A DNA stretch of 64,000 nt from Callipepla californica brunnescens (lineage: Eukaryota > Chordata > Aves > Galliformes > Odontophoridae), in NCBI GenBank assembly GCA_023055505.1, contig JALIRH010000119.1, positions 806,001 to 870,000 of the forward strand. Direction: 5' to 3'. How positions within the stretch are numbered: position 1 is the stretch's first letter; every line of letters begins with the position of its first letter. This document shows positions 21,497-33,035 of this stretch, one piece after another. The translations under genes were made by a program, and so were the position numbers. Under the pieces are notes generated by a model. That model did not search any database, had not been told where the DNA came from, and saw nothing but the letters and a program-made list of their open reading frames with translations.

Positions 21497-22640
21497 TTAT
21501 GAATATTTTCTTTGTAGCATTGTCAATCATCTTTTTGCGCACATTGTAAAATGCAAGGAAGTAACAGCAAAAGCGTTACAACGATCATCGCAATGTAGCA
21601 CATCATTTTTAAGATACTGTGGAGCCATCCGGTGAGACCCCCATCCCGAGAATAATTTGTCCAACCAGTCCCAATCCCTCTGTTCCTGCAGTTTCTTCAC
21701 TCCATCCCGTATGGTCTTGATACTTGCTTGAATTGAAACGGAATGTTCTGACAGGTTCATGCAGCACATTCCTTCGAAATCCTCCCAGCCATGGCCTTGT
21801 GCCAGAAGTAGGAAATCAGTAGCAGCGCAATTTTGTGGCGCAGCATGTCTGACACTGTCCGCATCAAGTAAAAGACCTGTTAAAGCTAAACTAGTGGCAT
21901 TTCCTTGTTTTGCTAAGCAAGAACCCAGTTTGTTCAGTGTTGCCAAAGCTTTAGCAACAGCAACCTGCGGTGTGAAAAAGGAAACGGCTCCTATGGTCTC
22001 CCTGTTCCAAAACTTCATGTTATCATCACAATCTGATCTGAAGGTGTGGGTCATTCTCCTAAAACGGTGATGAGAATCTTTCTTTCTCCATTGCAAGACA
22101 GTTGTCTCATTTCGGGTAAGGATGGTTAAACGCCCGAGACTACATGGCCCACCTCTAATGTAAGAAGGAATGGCAGGCCATGCCCGGTCAGCGCAACTAC
22201 GGAAAACTCCATCTGGTAACTGTAAAGGAGCATTTACTGATTTTGAAAGGCTGGGTGAGGTGTAATTACACCACAGAGTTTGGTTATTGATGGCTGTGTC
22301 TACGGGACTGACATCCCATAGTTTGGTTTTATTTTTTCCAGTAGAATGGAATCTCAGGCAGAAGTCCATTTTTATAGATCCTAAGAAATCTATTTCTTGT
22401 GGCTCTAATTTGGCAGACGGAAGATATGGAACCCATCCATCCCAATTATCTACCGAATTTGTGCCAGTAAAGATTGCTCGTGAGGGACCAGGGATTGGCC
22501 ACTCGTCTATGGGAAAGCCCACCAAGCGGGTAGAGAAGGGATTTTGTGCAGTTGCAGTGGCTAAGCAAAGTGTTTCCTGATGAGTAATATTAGCAAGTGT
22601 AAGCCACACATTCGTTTTTGGGAGGGTAATAAAACCAGTA
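21497..22640 (-). pseudogene. env: Retroviral envelope remnant (class II ERV)
   Basis: A 360-residue frame covers the C-terminal part of SU and most of TM. Seen in it are Asn-linked glycosylation sites, a basic stretch near a probable SU/TM cleavage region, a heptad-rich segment, and an immunosuppressive-domain/CX6CC-type region where the first Cys is replaced (GWEDFEGMCC). The membrane anchor is in another frame, so a frameshift lies just before it, near 21620. The N-terminal signal peptide and much of SU are not recognisable. The TM layout suggests an alpha/gamma-type Env joined to a beta-like pol, a common mix in ERVs. Not functional as read. Confidence 0.75.
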
Positions 22641-22686
22641 GAGAGTCCTGAAATTTCAAGAAGTCAAGTCCATACAGTAGCTGGTC

Positions 22687-23520
22687 TCATCCTTCCTTGG
22701 TTGTGTTTTCATCTGTTGTCGACCAAGTCTGTTCCTCGCGGTATGGTTTCACGTTCTTCGCAGGAATCCACCTGGGGCCTTTTCCTGTGGAGACACAAGC
22801 ATAACCTCTCCCCCATGTGACAAGAGGATATGGCCCCATTATCATACCTGTTTCTGGGTGGCGAATCAACACCGGAGCCTTGATTCTTCTTTCCAATGTG
22901 ATATTCGAACTAAAATGTCGGACTATCGGGGGATTGGTATCTAGCAGAGAAGAATTCAAAAAGTGAAAACATCAAGAGCTTTATGTAGTCGCTCCTCAGG
23001 AGGGGAAGCTCCCATTCCCCCTTTCTGTTGTGCTAATAGACACTTTAAAGATTGGTGTGACCGCTCAATTGACCTGGAGGGGAATGAGGGATCGCGGTGA
23101 TGTGCATAATGCCCCAAGAATCCAGAAAGGCTTTTGTCGCAGCGGAGGTATATGCAGGACCATGATCTGTTTTTAATTGGGAAGGGATACCTAATGTAGC
23201 AAAAGCACGCAGCAAACGCTTGCGAACATCTCGTGCCTTTTCTCCTGTATGACAAGAGGAAAATAAAGCTCCGGAAAAAGTATCAATCGAGGAATGTGTA
23301 TATTTCAGCTTACCAAACCATGGGTAATGTGTGACATCCATTTGCCATAGCTGGAGGCTCTGCAGATCTCTGGGGTTAACCCCCCCTGCTATTGATGGGA
23401 AAGAATGCCTCTGGCAGTCGGGACATACCGCTGTAATGTTTGATGCTTGTTGGGAGGTAAGCCCAGACTGTCGTTTAAGACCTCCAGCATTCTGATGAAA
23501 GAAGGAGTGGCTAAGTTTAG
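22687..23520 (-). pseudogene. pol: Integrase region of class II ERV pol
   Basis: Read on the minus strand, the HHCC zinc-binding region lies near 23410-23490 (HQNAGG ... VCPDCQ). The catalytic core follows with MDVTHYPWFGKLKY (first Asp) and LKTDHGPAYTS (second Asp). The C-terminal DNA-binding part is near 22760-22880 (GPYPLVTWGRGYACVST, RWIPAKNVKPY). The reading passes through at least two frames. Residue choices are beta/lentivirus-like. IN inserts viral DNA into the host chromosome; this copy is broken. Confidence 0.85.
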
Positions 23521-25330
23521 CTTGCGCTATTCGGTCTGGTAAAACACGGACATATCAGCTTGAGATTCCCTTCTGCCGTGAAACCAGGTAAAGATGTGTG
23601 TGAGCGGATGTGCATTACAAAATAAGGATGAGTGCGGGAGTCTAAAAAAAATAAAGTTCCTGGAACAAAATAAACAATGAAGAGTGAGAAATATTGCGTA
23701 ATATGGATGCTTCTGCTCGCTGAACAATTCCTGCAACAGAAGCTGAGTCGGTAATAGGATTGAAAGGTGTGGACCATTTCCAAAAAACTCGGACAACAGC
23801 AGCTGGTTCCACTATTTGTGGAGAACCAGAAACAATTTCAATATCCGAATCCCATTGCTTCTGTTGATTATCCCACCATCAAATAACTGATTTGTGTGAT
23901 CTTCCAGACCCATCCGTAATCTGGTAAGGGCCTGCAGCAGCTGATCACTTCTTTTTGGTGTGGATGTGAAGTGAACATTGAGGTTCAATAGCTTGTGTGA
24001 CGGTGCGTGGGAAGTAAGGCTGCCTGTATAGCTTGCCAATGCCATGCTAAAGGCATCTGCTTGCTGATCAAGCCATTGTAAATACACATTTGTCACAGGT
24101 AAACAACTAGAGGAAAAGTCTACCCCTGATAACATCAGCAAGCGCTGCCTAGCTTTGATTCTCAGGGAAGCAAACATCTCATGCTGTGTCAGGATTGTCT
24201 TTGTCAACTGGTTTGGCAAAAAAATCCATTCAATAATTCATAGTGGGTCTGGCCTTTGAAAATCCCACTGAAAAATTAGCGCATGAGGTTGTCGAGCAGG
24301 GTTGAGGATCATTAGAAAAAAAGGTAACTCCGGGGCACACCGATGAGCTTGTCTGTTAGTGCTAGCTGCAGCAACTTTTTGCAAGGCACTAGCCACTTCA
24401 GAGCCAAGACGGCAGGGAGAGTGTAAATCAGAATCCCCTTTCAGTAGTTCCAAAAGAGGATACAAGTCTGCATTAGAGATACCCAAGAGCGCTCAGACCC
24501 AGTTAATTGATCCCAACCATTTTTGTACATCGTGTCAATTTTTCACATCAGTTTGTCTTTGTAAGGGCTAGGGAATGATAGTCTGGGCTCTGATGCACCA
24601 GCCTAAATATTTCCATGGTGATGTTTTCTGCATTTTTTCAGGCGCAATACAGAAACCTGCCGAATTAACAGCAGTTGTAAGGAGGGCTACTGCTTCCTCC
24701 ATGATCTCGTGATGTTGCGCGGCCACTAAGATGTCGTCCATCTAATGATACGATCAAACATTTGGCATTGTGTCTGGAATGGGGCTAAGCACTTTAGCTA
24801 CATACCACTGACAAATGGTGGGGCTATTTTTCATTCCTTGTGGCAGCACAACCCACTGGTATCTCTGCAACGGGGCTTGCATGTTGATGCTTGGAACTGA
24901 AAAAGCAAATGGAGGGGCATCCTCAGGGTGTAATGGACTATTAAAAAAGCAGTCTTGAAGATCAGTGCCAGTCAAATGCCAGTCTCGGGGAATCATAGTG
25001 GGTGACAGGAGGCCTGGTTGAAGGGCTCCCATATTTTCCATAGCATCATTCATTTTTCTGAGGTCATGGAACAAGCGCCATTGACCAGTTTGTTTCTTAA
25101 TGACAAATCCAGGTGAGTTCCAAGGATTAGTGGAGGTACAGTATGTCCTTTTGCTAATTGTTCCGCTACCAAGTCTTGGAGGGCGCCAAGTTTTTCTAGC
25201 GGAAGGGGCCATTGATCCACCCATCTAGGGGTATCTGTTTTCCATATTAGCTTAAGGGCGTCGCACCTCTCAATGGCCCCTCCCGAAAATCTGACTTGAT
25301 AGTGACTCCCCACTGAACCATAACATCAGG
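23521..25330 (-). pseudogene. pol: Reverse transcriptase and RNase H region of class II ERV pol
   Basis: RT begins near 25260 ([18 protein letters not shown]) and continues in a second frame with [31 protein letters not shown] (first catalytic Asp) and [14 protein letters not shown]. The MDD of the active site is at about 24735-24745 with stop codons just before it. Thumb and connection follow at about 24240-24480, then a poorly preserved RNase H to about 23600, ending in HIRSHTSLPGF before IN. Stops and frameshifts show long decay. Confidence 0.82.
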
Positions 25331-25460
25331 GCCCCATAAATATCATCGGAATTGGCAACACAAACGGTTTGATAGTAGCTACCCGATCTTCAGGTCCTCT
25401 GATTGGAATGAACTCAGCACTTTGCTGGCTGTTCCTTGCACCACCCACCCCAGCTAATGT
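25331..25460 (-). pseudogene. pro: Protease tail of class II ERV, truncated
   Basis: Minus-strand codons just upstream of RT read like the glycine-rich C-terminal end of a betaretroviral protease. The active-site half, gag and the 5' LTR are absent, and the element breaks off at CCCTAA-type repeat near 25460. Confidence 0.5.
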
Positions 25461-26965
25461 ATGTGATGATTTGTATGATGTAACCCAAAACCAAACCCCA
25501 GGCCTACCCCTTCTCTCACCCTGACACTCGAACCAAACCTCCGCCTAAACCTAACCCTAATATCTAAGCCTAAGCCTAACCCTTCCAATTGCCCTAGCCC
25601 TAACACTAACCCTTTTCCTATACCTAACCCTGACCTCAACCCTGATCCTAACCTTTCCCTAACCCTAACACCAACCCGTAACATCATTTGAATCCTAATC
25701 CTATTCCAAACCTTAACCCTATCCCAAGGCCTAACCCTACTCTGACCTTTACACTCCAACTAACCCAACCTCGATCAATAAATACAAATGGAATCCTAAA
25801 CCTAAACCTAAACCTAAACCTACTGCTAACACCACAAGTCAGCCTACTTTTCTCCCTAAATCTAATCACAAATCTCAAAAAATCTTTGTCCCTAACCCTA
25901 ATCATAAATCCAGTCCAAACTCTGAAACTTTCCCAAAACCTATGCCTATTCCTAACACTTACTCTTACCCTAAGTCTATCCCTAACACTAACCCTTCTCC
26001 CAGACACAACCCTAAAGCCAACACTAATCCTAACCTAATCTTTATCCTAATCCTAAACCTAATCCTAACTCTTACCCTAATTCTAACTCTACCCTAACCC
26101 TAACTCTGACCCTCAAACCAAACCCACATTTAAGCACAACCCTAATCCCGACACCTAGCATCAGATTACCACAACCCTAACGGAACCCTAACCCTAACAC
26201 TAATGCTAGGACTATCCCAAACCCTAACCCAAGTACTAGACCAAACCATACCCCTATCCCTCACTCTAAAACTAACAACCCTAACTAAACTCTAACCGTA
26301 ACCCTATCCCTAATACTAACACTAATCATCTTTTAAACACCAATGTTATTCCTATTCCTAAACCTTACCCAATCTCCAAATGAAATCCAAGGCCGGTGCC
26401 TTCTCACACCCTAACGATCAAACCAAACCTACATCTAAACCTAACCCTAAATCCAATCTTTACCCTAAACCATACACTTGCCCTGGCCTTAACACTAACC
26501 CTTTCCCTATACCTAACCCTAACCCTAACCTTAACACTAATTTGAGGCCTATCCCTAGTAGGAACCCAAAACCTAATTGGAATCTGAATCCTGTTCTTAA
26601 CCTTAACCCTAACACGACTTAACTCTACTCTGACCCTAAAAGTCAAATTAACCCTACTCCTTACCCTAAACCTCAATCTAAACCTAAACCTAACCCTAAA
26701 CCTAAACTTCACAAGAACACTCAACCTAATCCTAGCACTAACCTAAACTAAAACTAAAACACCTTTTTTGCTAACCCTAATCCTAAATCTAACCCTAACC
26801 CCAAAACTCCCCCAAACCTGACCCTAAACCTAATCCACTCCAAAATCCTTACCCTAACCCTAACCCCAAACACCCTAATACTAGAACTAAAGCAATCCTT
26901 CACCCTAACCCTAAAACTAACAATTTAACTTTGACCCTAAAACTCAAATTCACCCTACATACACT
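25461..26965 (-). repeat. Degenerate CCCTAA array (telomere-like, reversed)
   Basis: About 1.5 kb of CCCTAA variants with the G-rich strand on minus, interspersed with unique-looking blocks (GCATCAGATTACCACAACC near 26158, AGGCCTACCCCTTCTCTCACC near 25500). The same blocks occur at 31640-33035 and, inverted, near 16390. Plus and minus frames of about 80-115 residues are artefacts (Pro/Asn on one strand, Arg/Val on the other). Confidence 0.9.
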
Positions 26966-29062
26966 TGATGCTACCTAGGTTAGGGTCAGGCTCAATCTGG
27001 GTTTTGTGTTGGGGTCAAAGGGATAGGGTTAGGGTAGAGTTCGAGTTAGGATGAAGGTAATGCTTACAGATATGTTTAGAGAATGGAACAGGGTTAGGGT
27101 TAAGGTTAGGGTAAGGTTGAAGGTTAGGCTCAGGGACAGATTTAGGGTTAGAGTTTGGGTTCCTTTTAGGTTTAGGGATAGGGTTAGGGTACGGTTAGGT
27201 ATTGTAAAACGCTAAGTGTTAGCTTCTGGGTAAGGGATAGGGTTAGGGTAAGGGTTAGATTCAGGGTTAGGGTTAGCATTAGCATCAGGGTTAGGGTTAT
27301 GGTAAGAGTTAGGATAGGGAATGGGATACAGTTAGGGTAAGGGTTAGGAATAGGGTTAGGGTTACATTAAGGTTAGGGTTAGTGTTTGGATCAGGGGTAG
27401 GGTTAGGAATAAAGTTAGAGTAAGGGCTAGGATTAGGGTTAGGGTTAGGGTAGGGATACGGTTAGGGTAGAGTTAAGGTTAGGGTAGGGTTAGAGTTAGG
27501 GTAAGGGTTAGGGATAGGGTTAGGGTTAGGTTAGGGTTTGGGTTATGGTAAGAGTTAGGATAGGGATTGTGATACGGTTAGGGTAAGGGTTAGGAATAGG
27601 GATAGGGTTTGATTAGGGTAAGGGTTATTGTTTGGACTAGGGGTAGGGTTACGAATAAAGTTAGAGTTAGGGCTAGGATTAGGGTTAGGGTTCGGGATTG
27701 GATTAGTGTTAGGGTAAGGAATAAAGTTAGAGTTAGTGTTCGGATTAAGGTTAGGGTAAAGTAGGGTTAGGGGTAGGGTTAGGGTTAGGGTTAGGGTTAG
27801 GGTAGGGTTAGGGTTAGGGTTTGGGTTAGGCTAGGGTTAGGGTAAGGGTTAGGGTTAGGGTTAGGGTTAGGGTTAGGGTTAGGGTAGGGTTAGGGTTAGG
27901 GTTAGGGTTAGGGTTAGGGTTAGGGTTAGGGTTAGGGTTAGGGTAGGGTTAGGGTTAGGGTTAGGGTTAAGGTTAAATTTATTGTTAGGGTTAGGGTTAG
28001 GGTTAGGGTTAGGGTTAGGGTTAGGGTTAGGGTAGGGTTTGGGTTAGGGTTAGGGTTAGGGTAGGGTTAGGGTTAGGGTTAGGGTATGCTTAGGGTTAGG
28101 GTAAAATTAGGGTTAGGGTTAGTGTTAGGGTTAGGGTTAAATTTATTGTTAGGTTTAGGGTTAAGGTTAGAGTTAGGGTTAGGGTTGAGGTTAGGGTTAG
28201 GTTTAGGGTTAGGGTTAGGGTTAGGGTTACGGTTAGGGTTAGGGTTAGGGTTAGGTTAGGGTTAGGGTTAGGGTTAAGGTGAGAGTTAGGGTTAGGGTTA
28301 GGGTTAGGGTTAAGGTAAGAATTAGGATAGGGATTGTGATACAGTTAAGGTAAGGGTTAGGAATTAGAGTTAGGGTTAGGGTTAGGATTAGGGTTAGGGT
28401 TAGGTTAGGGTTAGGGTTAGGGTTAAGGTTAGAGTTAGGGTTAGGGTTAGGGTTAGGGTTAGGTAAGGGTTAGGGTTAGGGTAAGAATTAGGATAGGGAT
28501 TGTGATACAGTTAAGGTAAGGGTTAGGAATTAGGGTTAGGGTTAGGTTTAGGTTTAGGTTTAGGGTTAGGGTTAGGGTTAGTGTTAGGGTAGGTTAGGGT
28601 TAGGGTATGGTAGGGTTAGGGTTAGGGTAGGGTAAGGGTTAGCATTAGGTTTAGGGTTAGGGTTAGGGTTAGAGTTAGGTTAGGGCTAGGGTTAGGGTTA
28701 GGGTTAGGGTTAGGGTTAATGTAGTTTAGGGCTAGGGTTAGGGTTAGGATAGGGTTAATGTAGGGTTAGGGTTAGTGCTAGGAATCAATTTGGAGGAAGG
28801 AAAAGGTATAGGAATTGGTTCATTGTTAGCGTTAGTCTTCAGGGTTAGGGTTCGGATTTAGCACTATGTTTCAGGTTCCTTTTAGGTTTAGTGATAAGGA
28901 TTAGGGGTACGTTTAGGTATTGTACAATGCTAAGTGTTAGCTTCTGGGTGGGAGTTGGGGTTAGATTAAGGGTGAGGGTTAGGGTTAGGACTAGATTTAG
29001 GATTAGGTTTAGGAATAGGTTTTCTTTGATTGTTAGGGTGAGAGAAAGGTTAGGCCTTTCAC
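26966..29062 (+). repeat. TTAGGG array, including near-canonical runs
   Basis: Orientation flips to TTAGGG after GATGCTACCTAGG near 26975. Between about 27780 and 28130 and again to about 28480 the units are nearly perfect TTAGGG, the purest telomeric sequence in the window. Flanking parts are as degenerate as elsewhere. It contains a paralogue of 15336-16287 at its right end and stops abruptly at the class I ERV. Confidence 0.92.
28776..29062 (+). repeat. Paralogue of 15336-16287 lacking the LTR (empty site)
   Basis: It shares AGGAATCAATTTGGAGGAAGG, AGCACTATGTTTCAGGTTCC and GTGTTAGCTTCTGGGTGG with 15345-15600, then continues straight into GGTTAGATTAAGGGTGAGGG, which in the other copy follows the solo LTR. 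It lacks about 90 bp present near 15400-15490. A third, weaker relative is at about 27148-27235. Confidence 0.85.
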
Positions 29063-29533
29063 CCTAATTGGAATGCCTGGGTCCTTTAGAATCACTTCAA
29101 AGGGTTCTATGTCTAACTTCCCTACTGATTCTGGACTCTACCAAACTTCTGGGTTAATTCTAGCCTCATCTTCTATCGTTAGAGTACGTTGCTGAACAGT
29201 TAATTCTCTATCTTTTACTTCCAAATGTATTCCTAACTCCACAATTCAATCTCTCCCTAGCAAATTCTATTCTGCTTCAGGTACCAATAAAAAAGACTCA
29301 GTTCCATAGGTGCTAGGTGATTCTATTTCTACCTGCTTTACAACAGGTACCATAAAAGGTTCCCCTTTTGTTCCAATTACTTGTAGCTCTTCCGAGGATA
29401 AAGAACATCCTCGAGGTAAATATTGAACAGTCGATCTTTCTGCCCCAGACTCTACCAAAAATTCCATTTCCTGACGCTGAGAACCCAATTTCAATTTTAT
29501 CAAGGGCTTGTTTCTTTCCCAGGTCCCCAGCAC
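29063..29533 (-). pseudogene. pro-pol: Protease and start of RT, class I ERV
   Basis: The minus-strand frame holds a retroviral aspartic protease core with FLVESGAERS where the catalytic Asp of D-S/T-G is replaced by Glu (VESGA). Below 29280 the next codons look like the start of RT but carry stop codons. The element ends at 29063 against TTAGGG repeat, so most of pol and env are gone. Confidence 0.7.
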
Positions 29534-29539
29534 ATAGAG

Positions 29540-31060
29540 TCCCTGACCCCCTCAGTCCTCCTGAAACATTTGCTCGTCCCAGATTCTCTTTCTACAGTCT
29601 TTCTTCATGTGTCCCTTTTTCTGACAGTAGAAGCATTCAACTGTCCTCATATCTCTGGGTCTGTTCTGCTTGGGTTGAAGCGCATTTTCTGCCCGAGGAA
29701 TATTCCCTCTTCTCCTTGCCTGGAACGCCCCCTTCTGTCCTTCTCTTACCGCGGCTATCAGACTTCCAGCTTGCCTCTTCTGAGTCTCCTCCTCTCTCCT
29801 TAACGTATACTTTCTGAGCCTCTCTCAGCAATTCATCTAATCCTCTCTCCTGCCAGTCCTCCAGCTTCTCTAGTTTCCTTCCAATATCTGTCCAGGACCT
29901 AGCTTCAAACCGCGTTTTCAGGAGAGCTCGCCCCACGGGGTAGCAGGATCTAATCCTGAATAGAACTGTACATTTCTGCATAGTCTCTCTAACCACTCAG
30001 TAGGAGTTTCATCTTTTTTCCGTTGCTTGCCTTATTTGCCTTATTGATATTCTGTCCCCGAGGGACAGATTCTCTAATCCCTTGAATAATAAGAACTCGC
30101 AAATCTGTTATGTGAGTACCATGTTCCTGGCTCTGATTATCCCAATTGGGCCGCTGTAAGGGTCACTTTAGATCTGCTCCTGGGCCAGCCGGGTGTTGCT
30201 GATCCCAGATTCATGTACCTGCCCTCCTGATCATATCCCTTTCTTCTGCTCTAAATAGTATGCCCAAAATTGCCTGTGTTTCATCCCAAGTTTAATGGTT
30301 GGGACCTGAAGATTGATCTAGCCTCTCGGAGACCCCTCAAGGATCCTCCAGCAAATTCCCCATCTCCTTCTGAAATTCCCTTATGTATCTCCTGAGTTGA
30401 AGGGAACTGAAACATAGCCAGCTCCTGGCTTTGATCCTCCGGTAGCTACAGGTATTTCTCTTAAAGGGAGAACGTTTCCTCCTTGACCCCTCTCCTGCCT
30501 AGCTTGCCTTCTAGTGATCCTCCTCCTAGGGAAGTCTAGGGGTTCACATTCAGGTTCGTCTCCCAAGTCAGATTCAGCTTGCTCCGGCGGAGCCGCTGGA
30601 TTCTGTTCGGGGGGAGCGTAAGGCGGGGGGATAGTGTATAATGTCCTCCTCTGTTGTATTCCTTTTTTTAATTAGAATTAGGGGGAACAGAAAGGTTCCA
30701 ATATCAGATTCTACACATCATTTGCATACTCACCATCTTCCAGATTCAAAGGCTGTTTTTCATTTGCATAAGCGTTTAGAGCCTGGCAGATCCGGTCCTC
30801 AAAGGACCCAAATACTGGCCAGAACAGCTGATCTGCCCTTCTCTGCTTTCCTCCCCATACCTCCATACAGTCATGTACCATCTTCACCTCACTCTTTCCT
30901 CGTCTAGAGGGAGAATCACCCCAATGTTTTAACATTAAACCTAGGGGACTTTCTAGTGGTATGTCCGGTAGCTTTACCTGCGAGCTGTACCTAGAGTTCG
31001 GAGCTACAGGTCTCTGCACAGAAGTTCCCCAGCCCAGGGGCCGTCCGAAGACGGGGTGCT
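29540..31060 (-). pseudogene. gag: Gag remnant, class I (gamma-like) ERV
   Basis: Several minus-strand frames make up Gag: a matrix-like N-terminus at 30711-31019, a capsid part that is heavily interrupted, an Arg- and Glu-rich charged stretch at 29720-29830, and a nucleocapsid zinc knuckle near 29605-29640 (CFYCQKKGHMK). One zinc knuckle, the Pro-rich middle and the order PBS-Gag-Pro fit gamma-like class I. Stops and frameshifts exclude function. Confidence 0.72.
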
Positions 31061-31096
31061 CCCCTGGAGTGGGAATTCCACAGCAGAGTCGCCTGG

Positions 31097-31114
31097 ATCC
31101 GAGTCACGGCACCA
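31097..31114 (-). other. Primer binding site, tRNA-His type (class I ERV)
   Basis: Minus strand TGGTGCCGTGACTCGGAT, the tRNA-His 3'-end complement known from class I elements such as HERV-H. It lies three bases from the LTR end, the expected place for minus-strand DNA priming. Confidence 0.85.
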
Positions 31115-31117
31115 AAT

Positions 31118-31620
31118 TGTTAGAGGTGTGAAGAGAACGATACGCACCAACTGTTGCCAACAGTAAGGAATTTATTGAGCAAGCAAGAAATGAGCGGAAC
31201 AGCGCTGGGCGGCTGGGAGTCTCCTCTGCACCAGAGGTGTTCAACAGGGCCCCCCAACCCCTCTTTTCATTGTCCCTTATCTCTGCATTCATGTCTTATC
31301 TTTCTCTTCCTGGGCTGCGCTGGCTGTTATCTGGGGGTCGTTCTCTGCCTCCTGGCGATCGAGATGATGAAGGCCATAGTTTTCCTCAGCTCCGATCACG
31401 CGCGCTCAAGAGAAGATTTTCACTTCTTTTTCTTTTGCAGTTTCTCCAAAGGTCACTGCTATCTGTTGTTCATTGTCCAGGTGTTAGAACTAAGCGCTGT
31501 GGCTCCAACTTGCACAAACTACAGTTTTTAGACAAAACATCGATATATCTCTTTTGAGACTTCTACAAACTACATAGTTCTCAGAAAAAAAAACACGCTG
31601 AAAAACACGGACACATCTGT
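31118..31620 (-). mobile_element. 5' LTR of the class I ERV
   Basis: The LTR end TGTTAGAGG on plus (minus ...CCTCTAACA) lies next to the primer binding site. On the minus strand, AATAAA (plus TTTATT near 31172) gives a poly(A) signal. The outer end is placed only roughly at 31600-31640, before CCCTAA repeats begin. Plus-strand frames of 106-125 residues here are not supported as genes. Confidence 0.65.
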
Positions 31621-31639
31621 CTCGAGTCGGTTTGATTAA

Positions 31640-33035
31640 CAAGTAGAGAACTCATTTTTACCACAATCCTTACCCTAAGCCTAACACTCACCTTAAACCT
31701 AACCCGAACCCTGTACCTAGCTTGAACCCTAAGCATAACCCTAAACCTATCCCTATTCCTATCCTCAACAGTAACCCAAACCCTAATCCTAACACTGACA
31801 CTCAACCTAGTTCTAATGCTGTATCTAACCTTAGAACTCAAACAAACCCTATCCCTAAGCCTAATCCTAAATCGAATTCTAACCCTTACCTATACACTAT
31901 CCCTATCCCCAAAACCCTTTTCCTACACCTAACCCTAACCACAAGACTTACCTTAACCTAACCCTAACAGCAATCCCAGGCCTAACCCTAACACTAACCT
32001 GAAACCTAATCCTATTCCTAACCTTAACCCTAACCAGAGGCCTAACCCTAATCTGACCCTTACACTCAAACTGACCCTGCCCCTAACCCTAAACACAGAT
32101 CGCATCCTAAACCTAAACCTAAACCTAAAACTTCCCCTAATGCTAACATGAACACTCAACCTAATCCTAGCTCTAAACACAATCATAAAACTGAGAAAAA
32201 CTTTTTCCCTAACCCTAATCCTAAACCTAATCCAAAACCTAAAACAATCCCAAACCCTTTCCCTATCTCTAACCCTAACCCAGAATCTAAACCTAACCCT
32301 ATTACTAAACCCAATCTTACACCTAACCCTATTCCATAACCTAAACTTACCCTAACACTGTATCACTAAATCTTTCCCTAATCGTAACCCTAACCCTAAA
32401 CATAACCTTACCCTAGTACTAAAACAAACTTACCCATAACCCTAACCCAAAACCTAACAGAACCCTAGTCCTAACCATAATCCTAACCCTAACTCAAACC
32501 CTAAATCTAACACTAATCCTTACCCTAAACAGAACTCGAAGCATTTCCCAAATCCTAATTCTAACTCTACCCTAACCCTAACCCAAACTCAGACCCTACC
32601 ACAAAACCCAAGTGGAAGCCCAACCCTAAACCTAACCAAAAGCATCAGATCACCACAACCCTCACCTAAATCTATCCCAAAACATGTTCCTAATATTAAA
32701 CCAAATCCTAATCCAAACACTAACCCTACAACTATTCCTAAACCTTTACTTAACACAAAGCCAAACCCGAGGCCTACCCCTTACCTCACCCTGACACTCA
32801 AACTAACCCTACCCCTAACCCTACATACAAATCCAATCCTAAGTCTAACCCTAAACTTAACCCTAATGCTACTCCTAACATGAACACTTCACCTACTTCT
32901 GTCCCTGACGCTAACACTCAAATTAACCCTAACCCTTACCCTAAACCGAAATCTACACCAAAACCTAACCCTTGCCCTAACCCTGACCTTGAAGCTGACC
33001 CTAACCCTAGCCTAAACCCTAACCCTAACCAGTCG
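31640..33035 (-). repeat. Second CCCTAA-oriented degenerate array
   Basis: About 1.4 kb of CCCTAA variants related block by block to 25461-26965 (AGGCCTACCCCTTACCTCACC near 32772, GCATCAGATCACCACAACC near 32641, ATGAACACTCAACCTAATCC near 32148). It ends at AACCAGTCGCAGAAAAGG near 33030, where unique sequence begins. Confidence 0.9.

Noticed and set aside
29368..29817. Plus-strand frames of 126-149 residues near 29.4-29.8 kb
   Set aside because: They are antisense shadows of the class I ERV gag-pro, whose zinc knuckle and protease motifs read on the minus strand.
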